From: Myxococcales bacterium | GTDB taxonomy: Bacteria > Myxococcota > Bradymonadia > UBA7976 > UBA1532 | Assembly (NCBI GenBank): GCA_020430675.1 | Contig: JAGQJJ010000048.1 | Span: 1 to 12,474 of the forward strand | Reading direction: 5' to 3' | DNA: 12,474 nucleotides | Shown here: piece after piece, positions 9,298 through 12,474 of the stretch | How positions within the stretch are numbered: position 1 is the stretch's first letter | Layout of the letters: every line of letters starts with the position of its first letter | Made by a program: the position numbers and the translations under genes | The notes under the pieces: model-generated | What the model saw: the letters and a program-made list of their open reading frames with translations, nothing else | The model's database searches: none | What the model was told of the DNA's origin: nothing

Positions 9298-10513
9298 GCC
9301 GCTCGGGCTGCAGGCGTTCGGCCAACATCTGACGGAAGACCAGGCGCTGCTCGGGGCTCATGCTCGCCGCGAGGGTGTCGGCGCGCCGGACCAGCGCCTG
9401 CACTTCCACCGGATCCAGCCCGCGCTGGCGCACATCGCGTGCCTCGCCGAGCAGCGCGGTCGCGTCATCGCCGAGCACGGCGCTGAAGCCCTCCTGGCGG
9501 CCCTGCTCCATCAACAACGCGAGGCGAAAGCGCGGATCCATGCCCTCGGGCACCGGGCGCCCGTTGGCCGTCCACAGGCCGAACGCAGCCAGCCCGGCGA
9601 CCAGGATCGCGGCCCCGGCCAGCCCCAGCACCGGCGTCAAACGACGCTGCAGGACGCTGCTGCGCGCCGGCGGAAACAGCCATCCGCAGAGAATGCCGGC
9701 GCCGAGCCCCGCGAAGTGGGCGCCGTGAGCCACGCCGCCGATCATGAAGCCAAAGAGCGTCGCGTAGATGACCCAGCGCACCATCACATCGCGGATGAAG
9801 CGCCCCTGCGCGGTGCCAATGCGGTGGCCCCAGATGAGCGCCATGCCGATCAGACCGAACAGCGCGCCCGAGGCGCCGACGACCGGCGCAGGCCCGGGCG
9901 CGATGAGCGCAGGGACAGCGACGCCGGCCACGCCCGCCAGCATGAAACAGAACAGATAGCGCGCGCTGCCAAACTCGCGTTCGACCAGCGGCCCGACCTG
10001 CAGCAGCGCGATGCCGTTGAACAGCAGGTGCATGAAGCCGCCGTGCAGGAAGATATAGGTCACGGCGCGCCAGGGCTGGCTGCCGACGACCAGGTCGCCG
10101 AAAGCGGCGCCGACCACGTACAGGTCAAAGCCGCGGCTGAGCGGATTGACGAAGCCGCCGCCGCCGACGCGCATCTCGACCACGTAGCCGAGCAGGATCA
10201 GAACCCCGATGATGAGGCCGGCTGGCGCGGCGGTGGGCACCACCAGGCCCAACGTGCGCAGGACGCGGCGCGCGCCGGCGGGCAGCCACTGGCGACGCCC
10301 GCAGGCGTGGCACGTCTTGTCGCCGACCACGAGGAGCTGCCCGCAGACGCAGTGAAAGCGCTCGTCGGCCGTCCGCTGCACGGTCGCGCGTGCCGCGTCT
10401 GCCGCCTCGCCGGGCCGCTTGAGCGCGCGCCGCGCCTTCCACTCGGCCTGCACCGCCGAGGCGCCGAGCAATCGGTACCAGGCGACAAGCAGGCGGAACC
10501 CCAGGTCGTTCAC
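9281..10513 (-). CDS. Rhomboid family intramembrane serine protease with N-terminal zinc ribbon
   Basis: Rhomboids cut transmembrane helices of substrate proteins inside the cytoplasmic membrane. This 410-residue form has a soluble N-terminus with CVC (55-57) and CHAC (68-71), a four-cysteine zinc ribbon. About six or seven hydrophobic segments lie between 88 and 312. The rhomboid core is complete: HGGFMHLLFN (157-166, His157, His162 and Asn166 matching GlpG H145, H150 and N154), GASG (213-216) with nucleophile Ser215, and AHGAHFAGLGAG (262-273) with catalytic His266. A soluble helical tail (about 315-410) follows the last membrane segment. GTG 10513 is chosen because GGAGG lies six bases upstream; the frame stays open to 10759 but overlaps the divergent moaC gene and lacks protein character there. 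The family call is firm; substrates are unknown. Confidence 0.94.
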   Translation of the reverse strand: MNDLGFRLLVAWYRLLGASAVQAEWKARRALKRPGEAADAARATVQRTADERFHCVCGQLLVVGDKTCHACGRRQWLPAGARRVLRTLGLVVPTAAPAGLIIGVLILLGYVVEMRVGGGGFVNPLSRGFDLYVVGAAFGDLVVGSQPWRAVTYIFLHGGFMHLLFNGIALLQVGPLVEREFGSARYLFCFMLAGVAGVAVPALIAPGPAPVVGASGALFGLIGMALIWGHRIGTAQGRFIRDVMVRWVIYATLFGFMIGGVAHGAHFAGLGAGILCGWLFPPARSSVLQRRLTPVLGLAGAAILVAGLAAFGLWTANGRPVPEGMDPRFRLALLMEQGRQEGFSAVLGDDATALLGEARDVRQRGLDPVEVQALVRRADTLAASMSPEQRLVFRQMLAERLQPERRLNEP

Positions 10514-10534
10514 GGCATCCTCCGAACGGCCTCC

Positions 10535-10630
10535 GCGTCGACGGCCGGCCCAAGTCGCCCGCAGCATAGCGAGGGCGAACGCCGGATGGCAGCCCGAAGC
10601 GTTGCCCGCGGTTGCAGGTCCCGTCGACGG
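10535..10630. repeat. Two copies of a CGTCGACG palindrome in the rhomboid/moaC divergent promoter region
   Basis: GCGTCGACGG (10535-10544) and CCGTCGACGG (10621-10630) share nine of ten bases around the palindrome CGTCGACG. They start 86 bp apart in the 160-bp gap between divergent genes. The second ends nine bases before the moaC extended -10. They could be sites for a dimeric regulator, but TCGACG is common in this G+C-rich DNA. Confidence 0.2.
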
Positions 10631-10638
10631 TTGGCGCT

Positions 10639-10647
10639 TGGTATGAT
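10639..10647 (+). promoter_or_regulatory. Extended -10 promoter for the moaC-GNAT gene
   Basis: The sequence TGGTATGAT fits an extended -10 (TGn followed by five of six matches to TATAAT). The transcription start would be near 10654, leaving about 20 bases of leader that contain the ribosome site GAGGAGG before ATG 10674. No clear -35 is present, as is common for extended -10 promoters. Confidence 0.5.
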
Positions 10648-10673
10648 GCGTCTGAAGGAGAGGAGGACCGCCA

Positions 10674-12101
10674 ATGCCCGAACTCACGCACCTCGACGAG
10701 CGCGGTGAAGCGCGCATGGTGGACGTCGGCCAGAAAGACGTCACCGTGCGCGTCGCCATCGACCGCGGTCACGTGAAGGCGTCATCGAAGGTGCTGGAGG
10801 CCCTGGCCGGCGGTCAGATCGAAAAAGGTGACGTGCTGGCCGCGGCCCGCATCGCTGGCATCATGGCGGCAAAGCGCACGCCCGAGCTCATCCCCCTCTG
10901 CCATGCCATCGCGTTGTCGTCGGTGAAGGTCGACCTGCAAGTCGACGCGCCGGCCGGCGAGATTCGAATCACCGCCGAAGCGCGCGCCCGCGACCGGACC
11001 GGCGTCGAGATGGAGGCCCTGACCGCGGTCTCGGTCGCCGCCCTGACCGTGTATGACATGCTCAAGGCGGTCGACCGCACGATGCAGATCGGCGGCATCG
11101 AGCTGGTCGAGAAGCAGGGCGGCCGCTCGGGGCATTTTTTGCGCCCGCTGCAGGTGGTGCCAAAGACGCCGCAGCCCTCAGCGATGCCACCGCCCGATCC
11201 CATGCCGGCGCAGATGCTCGATCATGGCTCGGTGCCTCCGCGGCCGATGGCGCTGACCGAAGAGATCCCGGTGGTGCGAACGCCCGGCCGGCGGCCGGTC
11301 TCAGACGCGGCCCGGGCCCGGGCGCGGCTGGCGCGGGCGATCGACGCCGACGATCCGCGCCTGCCCGTCGCGCTGCGGCGCGATCCCGTCGAAGCGGCCT
11401 ATATGCTGGGTGATCTCGATGGCACCTACGCCGAGCATTGCCGATGGTATGCCATCGACGAAGCCGAGCTGGGCGGCGTCCTGCTGCTCTACAGCGGTCT
11501 GAGCGTGCCGACGTTGCTCTCGCACGGTGCGCCGCTTGACATCGAAGCCTTGGTCGAGGCCGTGCATGACGAGCTGCCGCGGCGCTTCTACTGCCACCTG
11601 CACGCCGACCACCGCGATGCCTTGCTGCCGCGCTTCGAACTCGCCGACATGAAGCCGATGATCCGCATGGGGCTGGTCGCCGAAGACTATCACCCGCAAG
11701 GCGAAAGCGCCCGGGTCGAGCGTCTCACCCACCGCGATACCGGGGCGATCATGCAGCTGTATCGCCATTACCCCGACAACTTCTTCGAGCCCGCCCAGCT
11801 CGACACCGGCCTCTATTTCGGCGTGCGCCAGGGCGACGAGCTGCTCAGCGTGGCGGGCATTCATGTCTTCAGCCAGGCGCATGACATCGCTGCCATCGGC
11901 AATATCGTCACCCATTCGGGGCATCGCGCCGGCGGTCTGGCGACGCTCTGCGTGGGGCGGCTGCTCGACGACCTGTTCCAGCACGTCAACAACGTGGCGC
12001 TCAACGTGCAGGCCGACAATACGGCGGCGATTCGGTGCTACCGCAAGTTCGGCTTCCGCGAGCACTTCACGTTCTATGAGGGCCGTGCCATCGCGCGATG
12101 A
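10674..12101 (+). CDS. moaC: Cyclic pyranopterin monophosphate synthase (MoaC) fused to a GNAT acetyltransferase
   Basis: Residues 1 to about 160 are a complete MoaC, which makes cyclic pyranopterin monophosphate in molybdenum cofactor synthesis. It has [41 protein letters not shown] and [18 protein letters not shown]. The residues matching the E. coli active site are kept at the same numbers: Lys51, His77, Glu112, Glu114, Asp128 and Lys131. The usual CHP is CHA. A Pro-rich linker (about 161-210) leads to a 260-residue GNAT region. Its N-terminal half (211-340, with AAYMLGDLD and VLLLYSGL) resembles the degenerate first lobe of two-lobed GNATs. The catalytic-type lobe has [16 protein letters not shown] (409-424, acetyl-CoA loop) and [18 protein letters not shown] (444-461). 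ATG 10674 follows GGAGAGGAGG, and the frame is uninterrupted. The acetyl acceptor is unknown. MoaC fusions to MoaB/MogA-type partners are known; one to GNAT is not familiar to me. Sequence error joining two genes is possible but there is no visible seam. Confidence 0.9.
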   Translation: MPELTHLDERGEARMVDVGQKDVTVRVAIDRGHVKASSKVLEALAGGQIEKGDVLAAARIAGIMAAKRTPELIPLCHAIALSSVKVDLQVDAPAGEIRITAEARARDRTGVEMEALTAVSVAALTVYDMLKAVDRTMQIGGIELVEKQGGRSGHFLRPLQVVPKTPQPSAMPPPDPMPAQMLDHGSVPPRPMALTEEIPVVRTPGRRPVSDAARARARLARAIDADDPRLPVALRRDPVEAAYMLGDLDGTYAEHCRWYAIDEAELGGVLLLYSGLSVPTLLSHGAPLDIEALVEAVHDELPRRFYCHLHADHRDALLPRFELADMKPMIRMGLVAEDYHPQGESARVERLTHRDTGAIMQLYRHYPDNFFEPAQLDTGLYFGVRQGDELLSVAGIHVFSQAHDIAAIGNIVTHSGHRAGGLATLCVGRLLDDLFQHVNNVALNVQADNTAAIRCYRKFGFREHFTFYEGRAIAR

Positions 12102-12117
12102 GCCCCGCCCGCGCCGA

Positions 12118-12474
12118 TCAGGCCTCGTTCGGCGCCCAGAGCACCTCTTCATCGCCCGCCAGATGCGCAGCGGCGCGGCTCCAAACGAACAAGGCATCGC
12201 TCAGGCGATTGAGATAAGGCACCACGAACGGATCCAGCTCGGGCTCGCGGCGCGCCAGCGTTACGCAAAGGCGCTCGGCGCGGCGGCAGACGGTGCGCGC
12301 CAGGTGCAGATCGACGTTGGCCCGGTTGCCACCCGGCAGCACAAAGCTGCGCAGCGCCGGCAGATGCGCGTTTGCGGTGTCGATCGACTTCTCGAGCCAC
12401 GTCACATCGGTGCCATCGACGCGAGGCATCTGCGGGTGGATGTCAGCCGGCAGGGTCGCAAGCAGGCAGCCTAC
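12118..12474 (-). CDS. PduO/MMAB-type cob(I)alamin adenosyltransferase (partial, N-terminus beyond right edge)
   Basis: This enzyme transfers adenosyl from ATP to cob(I)alamin to make coenzyme B12. The visible 118 residues are the C-terminal two thirds of a family of about 180-190 residues. Signatures match human MMAB and bacterial PduO: VTWLEKSID, LPALRSFVLPGG, HLARTVCRRAERL (the RRAER segment contributes to ATP binding), YLNRLSDALFVWSR and a final EVLWAPNEA. The N-terminal ATP-binding part is beyond the window. The frame is open to the right edge, so the internal Met at 12429 is not the start. The gene is convergent with the moaC-GNAT gene, with 16 bp between stops and no hairpin. It is distinct from the CobA/BtuR type. 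Placement near moaC does not by itself imply shared function. Confidence 0.93.
   Translation of the reverse strand, partial: VGCLLATLPADIHPQMPRVDGTDVTWLEKSIDTANAHLPALRSFVLPGGNRANVDLHLARTVCRRAERLCVTLARREPELDPFVVPYLNRLSDALFVWSRAAAHLAGDEEVLWAPNEA

Noticed and set aside
9716..10708. A 330-codon plus-strand frame opposite the rhomboid gene
   Set aside because: It is rich in His, Asp, Ala and Arg without hydrophobic core, overlaps the moaC start, and lies opposite an unmistakable rhomboid.
10514..10759. An N-terminal extension of the rhomboid frame by 82 codons
   Set aside because: It would overlap the divergent moaC coding region and promoter, has no ribosome site, and the GTG at 10513 has GGAGG at ideal spacing.

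Overview
The window is G+C-rich bacterial DNA with strong G/C preference at third codon positions. A 1,306-codon antisense reading frame stays open across the first gene only because that gene almost never uses TTA, CTA or TCA. The gene content is a lipoprotein alpha-2-macroglobulin, a secreted FGE/SUMF1-fold protein of the cysteine-rich type, a Hanks-type Ser/Thr kinase and a zinc-ribbon rhomboid protease. This mix suggests a Myxococcota-like (former deltaproteobacterial) chromosome. That placement is inference from gene content; no rRNA or marker gene is present.

Layout. Positions 1-7451 hold four minus-strand genes, in transcription order: a dihydroorotase (7451-6105), a secreted FGE-sulfatase-fold protein (6041-5064), an unrecognised helical protein (4924-4151) and a large alpha-2-macroglobulin lipoprotein (4100 to beyond the left edge). 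A plus-strand Ser/Thr kinase with a long coiled-coil tail (7541-9274) is transcribed divergently from the dihydroorotase. The two candidate promoters share nearly the same -35 bases. The kinase converges, with only 6 bp between stop codons, on a minus-strand rhomboid protease (10513-9281). The rhomboid is divergent from a plus-strand MoaC-GNAT fusion gene (10674-12101). That fusion converges on the 3' part of a PduO/MMAB-type cob(I)alamin adenosyltransferase (12474-12118), cut by the right edge.

How the genes work together. The window is mostly housekeeping metabolism (pyrimidine, molybdenum cofactor and cobalamin cofactor steps) mixed with envelope and signalling genes. The tandem FGE-like, helical and alpha-2-macroglobulin genes may form an envelope-related unit, though each gap is large enough for its own promoter. 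There are no tRNAs, rRNAs, CRISPR arrays, insertion sequences or phage genes that I can see.

The most unusual item is the in-frame fusion of a complete, catalytically intact MoaC to a roughly 260-residue GNAT acetyltransferase through a proline-rich linker. Secondary points are a dihydroorotase with Gln in place of a metal-binding His, a kinase with two of its three P-loop glycines replaced by Ala, an FGE-fold protein without the catalytic cysteines, and a possible leaderless GTG start for the kinase.
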